Source of the DNA: Ptychodera flava
Lineage: Eukaryota; Hemichordata; Enteropneusta; Ptychoderidae
Assembly: GCF_041260155.1 (NCBI RefSeq)
Contig: NW_027248395.1
Span: forward strand, 525,953 to 589,952
DNA: 64,000 nucleotides
Direction: 5' to 3'
This document shows, one piece after another, positions 10,361 to 23,110 of the stretch. The notes beneath the pieces were generated by a model. The model was not told the origin of the DNA. It saw nothing but the letters and a program-made list of their open reading frames with translations, and searched no databases. The translations under genes were made by a program, and so were the position numbers. Numbering within the stretch: the first letter of the stretch is position 1; each line of letters begins with the position of its first letter.

Positions 10361-10686
10361 TCAAACATATACAGCACAGGCCCTATGATGGCTGAGAGAA
10401 ATATACCCTTTGTACAAGTGTCTTCTTCTTCTTTGATGTTGAAGCCTTTTATTTGACAGTGTGCGAAGATGATGTTTGTATTTGCTCAATTTCTTCTTTT
10501 GAGCAGATGACAATGGAACACTCCCCCAAGAATGTTCAAACAACATTCACAGAGGCAATGGATTAAGTCGTTACTGGCTCCCTCGATGATCCCCCTCTGT
10601 TGCTTTGGATTGCCCTTGGCTAACACAGAGAGAAAATGAGCATGTTTTCTCATTCGCTGAGACATGATGAAATGATTGAATTTCAT
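10361..10686 (-). pseudogene. Small conserved basic Polinton protein
   Basis: Begins MSQRMRKHAHFLSVLAKGNP and holds a LIHCLCECCLNIL cysteine-rich helix and a VPLSSAQKKKLSKYKHHLR basic segment. The combination is typical of a small protein near the ATPase gene in many Polintons. Its function is not established; a minor virion or DNA-binding role is possible. It is broken, with about one break. It lies between the ATPase and the conserved protein upstream of integrase, all on the minus strand. Confidence 0.55.
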
Positions 10687-10701
10687 CTCATCATGTCTAT
10701 T

Positions 10702-11401
10702 TTATGTTTTCCTGACGTACACAAAGGCAGTCTCTCCTGGAAAGATGTTCGTGCGTAGGCGAAGGACTTCCGGTGTGTTGGGTTTCAGGTCAATGAGGAG
10801 ATAACCATAGGGTTCACGGGAGGCATTGGTAAAAGCTTCTTGGATGAAACGGGTGTGTCCTGGGTACATCTGTTTGGCTAAGTGAGTGATCTGTGATCCG
10901 TCTCTTGGATTTTTGAACAAGACCAGATAATGTGAATTCAGACTTATGGTTCGCATCTCTCTGCCTTGATGAAACAGATTTTGTAAGATAAGCATGACAG
11001 GGAGATTACGATGATGAGAACCTTTGGTGAACAGATTGGTAATTCTCATGTCATTTCCAGTTTCTGACATCAGATCATCAATAATCAATAAGTTGAATTG
11101 GTGAGGGGAAAACGTCAAGAAAATGAATGCTAGGGATAAGGGCAGCCAGTTCCGTATAGGCAGGTTGGTATTCTCCATAGCACCAGACAATACGCTCAGG
11201 AGATGGAAAAATCATAGTTTCCCGTTCCTTCAGCAGTCGTTTGACGAATTCGGTTTTGCCAGACTGTGTGGGTCCACATATGAGAGCAGTGAATGGATGT
11301 TGTAGTCTTGCATCCATGAATGACTTGGAAATCAAGTAACCCCATGTGTGCAGTTTGAAATATGCATGACCCCCACCTGCAATTCCAAATTTGAGGTGCA
11401 C
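10702..11401 (-). pseudogene. FtsK/HerA-type DNA-packaging ATPase, Polinton A
   Basis: Shows Walker A GPTQSGKT directly after TALIC, a Walker B LLIIDDLMSE, a sensor-like VMLILQNLFHQGREMRT segment and a C-terminal FPGETAFVYV end. These are the hallmarks of the A32-like packaging ATPases of Polintons, which pump genome DNA into the preformed capsid. The start is probably the ATG of MDARLQHPF near 11317, about 20 codons before Walker A. It is broken, with about one break. Confidence 0.85.
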
Positions 11402-11973
11402 CCCCCCCCCTCCTCACCATTATAACTGAGCACTCCCTAACTAGGGACAAGAAACCTAGCAACCAATAAAGGTTCACCATTATATTGACACGAGGCAACT
11501 GTTTTTGAAAATGTGTACAAAATTATAAAATAGGAGGTTGAACAAGTGTGCAAATTTTGCCACAATTTGTACTTATCTGTCTTGGGTAACCCCCTAGGAA
11601 CCTAGACATCTTGTCTCAAGGTATTAGTTCATTCACACTGTCAGAAACATTCCATGTCCACATTGTACATGTACTTCACTTGTGATCTGTAATTGATTAC
11701 GATATAAACAAAAATTTATTTACATATCTACAATATCACAACCTCTCTGTGAATTACACATTACGGAAAACATACAATTCCTTTCAAAACCTGACAAGCG
11801 TTTTCCAACTGTAATATCATGAAACAATCATCTTGGGGAACTGCACTACTGTCAATAGATACAGTTCTCATTGACATAAATATTGCATATTTTGTGGTTA
11901 CATCATAGCTAAAACAGTATGTGTATTTATTCAAATTTTTTCAAATGTTTAGAAATCCATTTGCGCACTTTTA
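11402..11973. other. Spacer between ATPase and DUF6589 gene
   Basis: Starts with a run of Cs, then AT-rich DNA including the palindrome TCCCTAACTAGGGA near 11435. The left edge of the DNA that brought the DUF6589 gene should be here, but I see no terminal repeat. No gene is seen. Confidence 0.4.
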
Positions 11974-14900
11974 TTACACACTGTCCACTGAATGGATTCC
12001 TTTCAAAGTGGGAAATGCACTATGCGAACGACCAGGTTTGAACTTGAATACTTCACCACTATTATGTAGATGCTCTACAATCACATTAAGGTCTCTCTCT
12101 GAAGATGCTACAGTGTGTTTCCCACCTGGCCTTCTCACCTCTGTTTGCATGTCAAAATTCTTAAGAATCTTCTCTGTTGACTGAACAGCTCTACTTGCCC
12201 TGTTTACGGCACGCTCAGAAAGTTTCCCACCGAAACTTTTAACTTCTTCCTTGAAATATTTATTCTGGTGTTCCAGATGTAAATCTAGTGAGATGTTATT
12301 ACCTCTACCCCCTTTAACATTGACAAACCTCTCCCATTTCAGAAGGTGGGCCTCTCTTGCTGGTAAAAGCGATGCTATCTGAACAAGGAGGTGAAGTGAC
12401 TCTAGAGCATATTTATGTCTACCATCTGCCTTATAATGAAGCATTAGAAATTTGTACAACCTGACTACTCTGCCTCCATCACCTTCTTTCACAGCATCTT
12501 GGAAATTGCGTGCCAGCAATCCCAAGCTTAGGCTTGTACATGCATAATTAAAAATGTAATCCTGACTATCACTACTGGCAGAGGCCTCAGCTGGCTGACT
12601 TTCTACAACATGGCCATGTTTTTCCTTCTCGTGTTTTGCCAGATATGCTGCTCTTTTGTACACCTTACCACAGTATTGACAGCATAACGTTGTTTCTGTA
12701 TTTTCACTTTCTCCACTAGATTCTACGGTGACCTGATCCATGATGTACCTGTCTACAAACTTGCTTAATGCATCATACAAGTATTTTGACTTATCAGTGG
12801 CAAGCGCCAATTCATCAAGGTTTACATTTGTATTTGGCTTACAATTAACTGAATCAATGTCCAGAAAATGCATTAAAGCACTGATGATGTGTGCTTCTGT
12901 ATATACATCAAGGTAATCTTTCGTGGCATTCACATTGTCGCTAGGATCTTGTGTAATGTTTCTCCGGTTGATGGCATTTCTGATTTGGTGCATTGATCCA
13001 GTATCCTTTGCTGAGTTTGTTGAGTAAAGCTTGTGCCAGATGACCCAAATGTTGAAAACACACAAAAAATTTAATTGTAATAATACAATATATCCGCAAG
13101 CTGCCAAAGTTGAACATAATATGAGCATGGAAAAGTGGAAATACATCACTGTTTATTCAGTGTTATAGCTTTGCAATGATTGCCTTCTCGGTACAATAAC
13201 AACTAAAGCCTAATGTGACAATCAGGTACTCATGCACCAAGTATTTCACAAATTTAAACTGTCAATTATGGAAACTCTGTCTACATTTTTAAATTTAAAA
13301 TACAAGGGTAAAATAACTAAGTTTCTTAACTCATTACATTAGCACCACTGTCATAACAGGATAGTGATTCACACAAAATTATGATTCTCAAGATGTACAT
13401 ACATAATAGGTAAGGACAGATGAACAATTCAAGCCACCATGAGTGTATTAGAATTTTACAAATAGTGTGACAAAAATAAAACCAACCTGATAGAATGCAA
13501 CAAGAGCATGCCAGTCAGCTAATTTGGGGTACAGCCCTTCAAGACGCTGTGATGCAGTTCTCCCATCACATACTGATTCCAGTGCTTCACGCAATCTCTC
13601 TGTTGTGAGTTGGTCACCAGTGAATGGAACTTTACATAAAGGGTCTTGGTCTTTCACTAAAATTGAAAGAAAATGAAGTTAAAACATAAAATATTTTGAC
13701 AAGAACGGTAGTGTTTTGTAACAGTGTGCCATGGTCTGAAAATGATGATAACTGAGTTCAGAGTTGAACCGATAAAATGAGACAATATTCCATTCAATTC
13801 AATTAAACTTTATTCATCCCTTGAAGGGACAAAGTCACTCATTTTGGACACTATTTCAATTATTCTAGTCCCCCTTGAAACATTGTTTGTAATGTTCTGC
13901 TCACTGAAATTAATTCAATCATCAGTTGTCACTAGTCAAGTCAAACCCAGGATATGGCGCTAACTCTGGAATTCTACTATTATATAATTTTGGTACGCAT
14001 CAAAAATTAAATTATAGAAGTAATCATACACTACATCAGCATATCATCATTATCACCATCTCCATTGGACATCGAAGGCCCTGAGGTAAAATAATAAAAT
14101 ACTACTTTGCAGCATGCAAATAATCTGTGAACAAAAAGTTACAATAGTTTAAATGGAATTCTGTGTTTAAAACTCATAACGCTTTTGATAAACAACTTGT
14201 AAAACAGACATAAAATGACAGAGAATCATCTTACTCGTGTGTATCATGTCATAGCATGGGGAGAAACCAGCAGACTTACCTGGAACAATTTGATTTGCGT
14301 ACTTAGCTATCTGTATCATTTCCTCTGTGTACTGTTCATTGTTCTGTAGAACGCCCAACATTACCTGTAGAGTTAACAAACCAATGTATCATTAATTACC
14401 TGGTAGTGTATGAATAGTAATTCCTTGCAAGCCTGACAGTTACAGTGTCAACATTAAATGCAATCCTAACATAAAATACATGAAGACGATCACATTTAAA
14501 ACTGTACAACTTTCTTGTATGCTGTACAGTAGTTGTTTACTGTTGGATAAACAGTACAGTGGACAATCAATAACATATGAACACAAACTGTGGACCGCAA
14601 TGACTGAGATTGCATCACTTGTGATAACTTCAAGTTCAGTTTTAAATTGGAAAATAAAACGCTTTCTTTTTCATATACATCACGGGGACCATTTTTGTGC
14701 AAATGTAAAATTTTCATTTGTTTTCAACTCAAAATAGCTTATTTACTTCTTGTTACTTACAAACTGTGATGGCTTCTTGGCTTCATCCTCATATTGATGG
14801 GGAATATGTTCTGGAAAAACATCAGCCATTTCTATAAAGGCACTGAACCTCTGTGTCAGTACTCTGCCAACCAAGATGATGAATTCATCTCTTAGTGCCA

Positions 14901-17097
14901 AATTGTCTTGGACTGTTGGCAGAATGTCTGTTATTGGGGTCTGTGAGGGTGAACAGCGTTGCATCTGATCTAAATGTACATCTGGTGTTATCTTGTTCTT
15001 GACCGCCATCAACTGGAACATGTGATAGTCACGGTTCTGGTTATCAACAGTCATGTGTCGAACATTTTCCCGGATGTCAACATTGTCACCTACTATTTGA
15101 AATCCAGCTGCTTGTGTGTTGATGACGTTCTTCAACTTTTGAATAGAGGCTTCCTTCTGATCTCTCAAGTGTTGTTCTGGGCTTGGCGAATCACTGGAAA
15201 GAGTAATCTCGATGGCTTCTTTAGGTTTGGTAGACATTGGTAATTTACTACGGCCTTCTTGTGAGGCGTCTTTTGCATTACCGGTAAGTTTCCTTTTTAA
15301 TGCAAGCAGGGTACTGGCACTTGCTGGCAGATTAGTTGTTGGCTGATGTAATACAACATCATCAAGGACAGCATTATCAGTGTGTGTGGTTTCAGCTATG
15401 ACTTGCATGCTGTTTGTTGTTTGAAGAGGTGGACTAGTGTCTTTTATCGCAACTGCTGGTTTATTTCTGTCTGAGGACAGTATATCATCAAGGGACTCGA
15501 TTTCTCTTTCAAGCTTCTTTTTCTCTACCTCTTCGCATTCTATGTTTCTTTCCAGGAAATCACATCCTGATCAAAGAAGGCACCAAGCTCTTCCTGCTTA
15601 TGAAGGATGGATTTATCAGCAACACACAGGTGTAGTTTATTTAGTCTTCTAAATGCCTGCAGGAGACAGAAAATAAAATAAAATGAGATATTACATGACA
15701 TGTATATCAACTCTTTTGAGGGCAGGAAATGAACATACCAATGGTTTGATAGTAAGTTAGAAGGAAAAAAGTTATAGGCAAATAGTACCAATATTAACTA
15801 ACAATTAAGGTTACAACCAATATTGTACAACTTTATAAAAGGAAAATAATTCTGATACTTTACCATTCTTCCTGCATGAGCACGTCTGAGTATGCCACCG
15901 ACGATTGTCTGGATAGCTACCATGTGTTTATTTCTGCCATTCAGAAGTACTGAAGCTGCAGTGCAAATGATGGATCCATTTTCTCCAATTTTTTGAGCTG
16001 GCATTGTTGCTTTGAGGAATTCAGTCAATGTTGGTGCTCTCACATTAAGCTCAGCATATGCCCTCTTGAAAGAGAAGTTCTCTAGGTCTTCTTTCCCATT
16101 CTTTCTGAACACGGACTTGTGTGATGTTTCGCACAAACTGGCACATTCTTCGTTGATTTTTTTCACAAGCCGCCTCTTGATATTGCTGAATAGTTGACTG
16201 CAATCTAGCACTGCATCAGCCAAACTCTTCACCGATGGCTTTGTTTTCCCTAGGACAGCTTTCAACTTGTCCACTTCACGATCACAAAGAAACTCGCCAT
16301 CTTCATTCAACTGTGTAACATCAAACAAGACATCACATGAATCAAACGAACAGGCTAATTACACATTTGGGTACAGTTGAACCGCGTATATACCCGAAGT
16401 GTCACCTGATACATTATCAGTCACTGCCAATGGAATGGCGCAAGGGTCATTAAGGGTCACGTTCAGTTTTTATCGGTAAAATACTCTGAAACCAGCCTCG
16501 CTTATATTTTTGCCGTTTTATTTTTATCGGCAGTGTTTTATTGAAGTAAAATTAAACACGTACTTTCTATCACGAAAGATTCGCATACTAATATATGCAA
16601 TACAAATTGACGCCAGTGGCAACAATACATTTCGAGTTTGCAACATGTGTGCGGCACTTCCTGTTATCGTCCTATTGTGCGATGTTTATCTGTGAGGCAA
16701 TGGTGTGAAAAATACATAAGACGGACACAACACAATTCTTTACCCACAAAGAGACATGACAGAGAAAAGGCACCGTGTAGTTCCAGCAAGATTATCATGC
16801 ATAATGCACGGGAAAGAAATGCTTGTGCTAAAACAAATCTGGATGAAGAAGAAATCATCGGGTCAAAAACAAAACAGAAAAAATACTCACCGCATTCCCA
16901 ACCTCAGAAGCTTCTTTGAATATGCAAGTGGATGCACCACAGTCACTTCTCACACAATCGTGATTCGCTACGTATGCTAAACGTTTTGGCCCTCTGAAAC
17001 TATTTTGTTCGCGAAGTGGAGATTTATGCCACGCTTCACATGCTCTCCGTATGTTTTCACGGGAGTTTTCAGCATGGTCAATGTCTACTGAGTACAT
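11974..17097 (-). pseudogene. Spliced DUF6589-type gene with C2H2 finger, decayed
   Basis: Six predicted exons on the minus strand: 16891-17097, 15864-16310, 14761-15656, 14280-14364, 13487-13656 and 11974-13044. Most borders are GT/AG. The text matches the DUF6589 family that is multicopy in many invertebrates. Exon 2 has a RRLVKKINEECASLC segment, exon 3 NVRHMTVDNQNRDYHMF, exon 5 FTGDQLTTERLREAL and DWHALVAFYQ, and exon 6 VIWHKLYST, a C2H2 finger (CQYCGKVYKRAAYLAKHEKE) and LHLLVQIASLLPAREAHLLK. Function is unknown; a transposon-related or nuclease role has no support here. It looks decayed: the frame changes near 15,550 in exon 3, and the last intron ends GG instead of AG before 13044. It sits inside Polinton A, between ATPase and polymerase, as cargo or a later insertion. 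Confidence 0.72.
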
Positions 17098-17250
17098 GAA
17101 TACAGAGTACGGTGGTGATTATCGCATATTAAAAACACATGCATTTGTCTTGGTTTTCGGAATGAATATTCAAGTAGGTCATGGGTCATATTTAAATTTG
17201 GTGCTCCGCCTGTCCTGATGCGTCATCACAGTGGAATGCAGTGGTAGTCA

Positions 17251-17351
17251 CCAGACCCTCGTCGCTTCGCGACTCGACGCTCGTCGCTCCGCGACTCGCC
17301 ATGTCCTACCGCCAGCGGCGCACTTTGCACTAGCGAAGCGACGAGGTCTGG
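17251..17351. mobile_element. Small hairpin (MITE-like) element
   Basis: Ends CCAGACCCTCGTCGCTTCGC and its near-complement GCGAAGCGACGAGGTCTGG. The inside has further CGTCGCTTCGCGACTCG-type repeats. About 101 bp with no coding capacity. It resembles the short CG-rich MITEs scattered in invertebrate genomes. Target duplication is not clear. Confidence 0.6.
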
Positions 17352-18153
17352 AAGCGAGACTAGCCAAATGAGTGTTAGGCTGAAATAGTACAAACTTATA
17401 CAGGAAAGCTTAAGGATGTTCTCATTTCTTGACAGAGGGAGGGCAAAAAAAGGCCCGAGGGGCAAGAGGGCCTCAAAGTGTTTGTAGGGGGTGTTATACC
17501 CAAACGAAGTGTGATGTAACTCATTGACCAAGAGCAATCTTCTTCGGTGGCCCTCGGGGCAGTCGGGCCCACTTTTTGGCCTTTGGGTGAAGTCTTGTGA
17601 AGAGACGACACACACACATACAAACATACATACATGTTTACACATTCAGCTAATGTTATACACAAACATCAACAAATGAATTCAAACCAGCCTCTGAATT
17701 TTTTTAAATTAACAAAGTTGATTTGCGTTTATTACATTCCTTGACAAAAAAAAGGTTAACCATAATCGTTTTGATTTTGTTTGTTGACATACAACAAACA
17801 AAAAGACCTTCGAATGATGAAAGTTGAAATCTACAGATAATTCTGTTGAAAGAAAAAAATTGAACAAACTGTTGGTCTGTCGTCTTCAATATTTAAAATT
17901 TAAAGGGGGAGAAAATGTACCTTCTTGTCTCTTTTCTTGCACTTACAAAGTCTCCAAATATCAAATACATACATTCCAAGACTTTGAAAGTGAATGAATT
18001 ATACAATGCTAACAAATAGAATGATCAGAATACCATTGCCACAAAACTGATCAGGAAGATTTCAAATTGTTTTTGCAATTTATCCAATTAATTGTGAAAA
18101 CAGCTTCACCAAAATTATTTACATACAACTTGATAACTTGAATTTAATTTTAG
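17352..18153. other. Unassigned stretch with a CA/CATA microsatellite
   Basis: No gene recognised. A CACACACACATACAAACATA microsatellite lies near 17608-17640. The flanking GGCCCGAGGGGC...GGCCCTCGGGGC text (17450-17580) may be an old repeat. The rest is AT-rich. Confidence 0.4.
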
Positions 18154-18580
18154 TGTGGAATATGACCAGGTCTGAGTAAGCAGTCGGGAGACGAAGTTGT
18201 CTAATACTATAAACGACTACTTTATTCTATACTAATATAATAGACAGTGGCTAATACAGTGAAGCATAACACTTGGGTGAGAGACCGTACATAAGAGTTC
18301 AGTGACGTGAAGTGTCTCTGTTGATGGTGGAAAAGTCTCTCATCAGGGAAGGCGAGGTTCCTGTAGATAAAGCACTTTGGCGGGGAAAGTGTCTATGAGT
18401 CACGAGAAAGGCACATGATGGACTAGGCATATTGTCTTAGCAGATGGAATCTCTGGTTGGTAAAATAAACAGTGGTAGGAAGCGGTGCCTCAAAGCTTAG
18501 TCTTAGAAGGAATGCTATCAGAGTATCTATAGTAAGACACTGTACTAATATGACGCAATGCAAGAATGTATTTCCTAACA
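18154..18580 (-). repeat. BEL/Pao LTR
   Basis: Read on the minus strand it starts TGTTAGGAAATACATTC and ends ATATTCCACA, so it has TG...CA termini. It is about 427 bp and is preceded by a polypurine tract, as expected for the 3' LTR. Confidence 0.8.
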
Positions 18581-18795
18581 TTCTCCCCGGCGGGAAAGTT
18601 TGGCAGTGTACCGAATAATTGTAAAATCTCAATGAAGCGTAAAATACTAAGTACAAATTTGGTAGTGAAACGTGCAATAAATGAAAAAGAATTTCTATTC
18701 TATGGGATAATATTGAGTAAATAAGTCCAATATATAAGAGTATATAGTTCGATATATATGAGTTCAGCAACAAGATTTCACACATCGTTTAAATC

Positions 18796-19944
18796 TTAAA
18801 TTCTGCTACAGGCGATGGTGGCTGTAGTCCTAGTTGGTGGCCTCTCGCTGCTGATTGCCTGGTTACCTGTTGTGTTTTCATGATCGTCGTTCTCTGTAGA
18901 TTGTTGTGTTGTGTTGGCGTTGATTTCCAGTGGGTAAAGCTTGATGATGGGATGATTTGTATATCCATAAGCAGTTCTGATTCCTGCAGAACAAATGATG
19001 CCGTCGTTTTTGTAGTTTAACTTTTCTACAATGGCTAATTCCCTGTTGATTCAGCGTGAGGTGTTGCTGTGTACAAGCACATCATCACCAATTTGAATGT
19101 CATTGCCTGTTTTAACGTGGATCTTGTGATGTTCACGTAAGGCAGTCAAGTATTCCGTTGTCCATCTGCGCCAGAAATGTTCCTGTAGTTGAGTAATGCG
19201 CAGATAGCATTTTCTCAAGTCATCTTCATTTCCGAATGACGGGTCCGAAATTTCAGTGTCATCAACAAGTGGGCGTGGCACGTTTGTGAGGACGCGACCA
19301 TGAAGCATATGCAAAGGGGTGAGCGATATTGCGTCATCCGAATTCGAAGACAGATAGGTGATAGGGCGGTCGTTCAGCGTAGTTTCTATCTCTGTGATTA
19401 TAGTGTTCATTTCATCGAAGGTTATGAATGCACGACCTAATACTTTCTTGATAATATTCTTTGTCAGTCCGATCATGCGTTCCCAAAATCCACCAAACCA
19501 TGGAGCGCGTTTGGGAATAAAGGACCATTCTACGCGTTTGTTAGCCATGTATTGTTGTACGTAGGATGAGTCGAAGAGTTCGCGAAGTTCTTTAGCCGCA
19601 GAGAGATACGTAGTAGCGTTGTCGGAGATCATCTTCGAAGGGAGCGAGCGTCGAGCAGCGAAACGGCGGAAGGCACGTAAGAATGAAGCAGTTGATAAGT
19701 CCGATACAAGTTCGAGGTGAATTGCTCGCGTTACAGCACAAGTGAAAAGACAAATATAAGCCTTTGTTTCCTTACCGTTATGAGGCGATTTGACGTAGAG
19801 CGTGCCAGTAAAGTCCACACCGGTAATGGTGAACGGCGGAGCTTCGTTCACGCGGTATTTCTGAAGAGGGGCTTGCACTGGATGCTGATACGGTTTACCA
19901 GTAACTTTCAAACACTTTACATGGACTCCACCATCTTGGTACAT
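18796..19944 (-). pseudogene. BEL/Pao integrase C-terminal part with DUF5641
   Basis: Shows TITGVDFTGTLYVK with the first catalytic Asp, then MISDNATTYLSAAKEL with the second, WSFIPKRAPWFGGFWERMI with the Glu, ETTLNDRPITYLS, and LTPLHMLHGR. The DUF5641 hallmark (EHFWRRWTTEYLTALREHH, then GDDVLVH) follows, with a TNHPIIKLYPLEI end near 18900. The combination is diagnostic of BEL/Pao pol. Reverse transcriptase, RNase H and gag are not in the window. It is a partial fossil. Confidence 0.9.
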
Positions 19945-19945
19945 T

Positions 19946-21298
19946 CAAAGTCGAAGAATAATACTTCTTTCTTCTTCACTATCTTCTTCATCATCTTCTT
20001 GGACTTCAAAGTCGAACACGTCACCCTGATCATCACTGTTATCTACTGTGTCGGCCCTCTTCTTCTTTTTCTTGCCAATAGGCTGGATAAAACACAAGTG
20101 GTCACTGTCTTGTATTGTTTGCAGACTCTGCAGTATTTCTCACCACAACGATGTTTCTTCTTTTTACTTCTCTTTTCCCAATTGATGGTTACACCACACA
20201 ACTTGCAACACGGATGACCTTACATACAGTGTTTACAGCATGACCACTTGTTGCATTGTGATTGTTGAAACACTGTTGACCAAGAAAGTAACGATGACAG
20301 TCTTTACAGTAGATTTTATCATCAGTGGGCGGACAGATGGAGGGAGTATGGCAATATTGCAGAAAACTTCACAAACATGTTCATGCTTGTGTTCGTATGC
20401 AGTGTTGCAGTTGTGACAATAGTAGGCTTTCTTCAAAAATGCAGGCATCGACGTCACCACATCATAGTGGTTGTCATGATGTTACAAGTATATGTTGTGT
20501 TCTGCAGTGTCACGTCCCTGATAATAAGTGTACCAGATTTCTCACAGAAATGACATGGATCCTGTATAATGGTACTGCAGCTTGCAACTTGTCGAGTTCT
20601 TCATTTCCACATGGCGTGGGTGGAATACCTGCCTGAGTGATGAGTTCAGCTGCACGTCTTGTCTGTTCCTGCCGTCCCCTTCGTACTGAGTCCCATTCAG
20701 GATCACTGTTGCGATTGATGTGAGCAATTGCCGTCACTATTGCCCTTGCACAGCACAGTTCATCGTGTTAGCGATGCGGATGACACTCCTCATCAATCGG
20801 AGTCGACGGGCAATGTTGACAGGTCTCCTCTCCAATCCTTTCCTGCCCCTTGAGGCATATGTACATGAATGAAGTTGATGTAGATGTTTTCATCAAAAGT
20901 GAACTCTTCGTATGATTGCAGCACCCGTTCAATTTCACCCAATACCCTGTCGACTGTAAGCCAGTCAGCCTGTTGAGGATGCTTCGAAATACGTCTTGTA
21001 GTACTGACATGACTTGTATGAAACCACGAACTGGTTTAATATCATTGAATTTGATTTCATAATCATGCGCTAAAGCATTGAATTTTTGTACTTGACGTTC
21101 TCGGACGCGTGTGATTTGATAGTACTCAGCCCCGACGTCTTCATCTGCTGGCGAGTCATCTGGTGGCATGTCATCTGTTGACCCCTGACCAATTTGACTT
21201 ATTGGATGTGATGGAGATGATGATGATGATAGTGGTGGTGGAACTTTGTGAGGAAGGAGGGCAACGGCTATTTGCAATAAGAATCTGCCATTTTGCAT
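19946..21298 (-). pseudogene. Protein-primed DNA polymerase B, N-terminal region (Polinton A)
   Basis: Pieces keep the order typical of Polinton polymerase B N-terminal regions: RERQVQKFNALAHDYEIKF with FIQVMSVLQDVF, then WDSVRRGRQEQTRRAAELIT with a GIPPTPCGNEEL segment, then Cys/His ribbons (AYYCHNCNTAYEHKHEHVC and later CGEKYC-type text). An acidic tail ends at the BEL/Pao junction. The enzyme replicates the element from a terminal protein. I do not recognise the catalytic palm in Polinton A. It is broken, with several breaks. Confidence 0.75.
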
Positions 21299-21456
21299 TG
21301 AATTCTTGGGTATTCATGGGGGTGGGAGAATCCTTTGAATTTTCACTATCATCAGTATTTAAGGGGGAATGGGGAGTATATTGATTGATTAGAGTTTGTA
21401 ATTTGTCATTGAAACTTTGAGTGCCTAAATAATTACTGTCATCACTACTACAACTA

Positions 21457-21512
21457 CTACTTACTACTATCGAGTGAAGAATCTGAGTTCAAATTGCTGC
21501 CACTGTTTTCTT

Positions 21513-21584
<72 letters not shown>

Positions 21585-21678
21585 CGCGTGACGGATCTGA
21601 GTTCACATTGCTGCAGCTGTTTTCTTCACTATCACCAATTTCTTCACCCCAAGGAAAATCCCATGTAATCTTCACCAT
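21457..21678 (-). pseudogene. Ser/acid-rich segment upstream of polymerase B
   Basis: Minus-strand frame that starts with WDFPWGEEIGDSEEN and contains a serine run encoded by a TAC/ACT microsatellite (21513-21584), flanked by two copies of an S-E-E-N-S-(C/G)-S-N motif. It probably belongs to the N-terminal extension of the polymerase gene and links the spliced 5' exons (24.9-22.0 kb) to the main polymerase text. The region is broken. The homopolymer length is likely unstable. Confidence 0.5.
21513..21584. repeat. (ACT)n microsatellite
   Basis: About 24 uninterrupted ACT triplets, coding a serine run on the minus strand. Confidence 0.95.
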
Positions 21679-22082
21679 CAGTTACATTTTTTCTCAGCAT
21701 GATATATTGCTTCTTTGGTTGCTGTGCTCTTTGCCTGAAATAAAGGGACAAAAAAATTGCTTCATTTACTCCCACAGACATACCATAATTAAAAAAATAA
21801 TAATAATAAACTATAAAAAAATAAACCTCATCATGACAAATCGAAATATATGTGTGCTTGCTTTTTTTTCAAAGACAAAATAATATATGTTGACCTCTTA
21901 TCATATATGAAGAAGTTAATTTATATATGCTATGTATTATCTAAAAAAAATTGTGAAAATATTTTACACTTACATAATTAATTTATTAAGATGTTCTCTG
22001 TCCCTTCCTTCATCATCATCATCATCACTCTCAGAGGCAGTGTTGTCCTGATAAGAATAAAATCAACAAATAAATATTTAAA

Positions 22083-22500
22083 CAGTAAAACAACCCATAT
22101 TCTTATTATTTTAACACAGAGAAAAGTTTGATAAAATAATAAAAAAAAATATAAAAAAAATATACATATTCCATTCAAAGGGGAGGGGTGGGTTGTGTTT
22201 CATAAAACATAAAATATACTAGCTGAATTTAACACAAAATACTGGCCAGAACAGTTTGCACTCATGTACCGGTATACTGTGCACTGCCTATAACAAACCC
22301 ATACTAAAACAACCCATATTCTTGTTTTTTAATACAGAGAAAGTTTGAGAAAATTAAAAAAATATTCCATTCAAAGGGCGGGAGGGGGTTGTGTTGTGTT
22401 TCATAAAACACTAAATATACAAGCTGAGTTCAACACAAAATACTAGCCAGAACTGTTGGCACTATATACTCATGTATACTGTGCACTGCCTATATAAATC
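22083..22500. repeat. Tandem duplication, about 210 bp units
   Basis: Two copies starting AAAACAACCCATATTCTT (22087 and 22308) and ending in TGTGCACTGCCTATA. They lie in an intron-like AT-rich stretch of the polymerase 5' region. Copies differ by small indels. Confidence 0.85.
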
Positions 22501-23110
22501 TTTATACCTTCATATTCAGCACAGTAACTCACAGATTGAAGAATTTGTAAATTTGTGTTTGTCAATTTTGCAAAGTCCTGCATCGATGCATCATTTACTT
22601 TACTGATTCAGAAGTGAATGCAAATTCATTAAATTTTTATAGCGGTAGAGGCTATACTTTGATTGCACAGATCAACAACAACAACAAAAAAAATAATGTC
22701 ACAAAGCTATAAACGTCCTCAGTACAATATGACCGGATATCACAGTTGCATTTACATGACCCCTTCCAATGCACAAAATAAATCGCCAAATAATACACAC
22801 TGGGTTTTTTTTCTCTTTAAAATGCATTCAGTTTGTCGATTAAACCCCCTTTCTCCACAACGCAAAAAAGCAATCATTTTCCCCTTCCGTAAATTGCTGG
22901 TTTATATCTCACGCCGATATTTTCATTTAGTTTGATTGTTTGTTTACATGCGAGGGGGTTCCCCTAGATTTGTCAGCTCTCAGTCAGACTCAAGCCGACG
23001 AACCAGCAGACAGCTTGCTACAATGTTCCTATACCTTTTGATCACGGGTGCACGACTGAAGAACATGACCTAATTACTGCAAAAGGTTGTGACGAGTAGA
23101 AAGGAAAGAT

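Larger units (their letters stand above)
18154..19944 (-). mobile_element. BEL/Pao LTR retrotransposon fragment
   Basis: Minus-strand fossil consisting of the end of the integrase region (18796-19944), a short tail, a polypurine tract (CCGGGGAGAA read on the minus strand, ending at 18581) and one LTR (18154-18580). Only one LTR is found in the window, so the element is incomplete. At 19945 it abuts Polinton A polymerase sequence, so it entered Polinton A. It is broken. Confidence 0.88.

Noticed and set aside
17226-17665. Two overlapping minus-strand frames with Cys/Val-rich starts
   Set aside because: The starts are translated CA/CATA microsatellite. The rest is GC-skewed repeat text with no domain.
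21494-21668. Plus-strand Tyr- or Leu-rich frames across the ACT microsatellite
   Set aside because: They are homopolymer shadows of the trinucleotide repeat. The minus-strand Ser frame fits the gene context.
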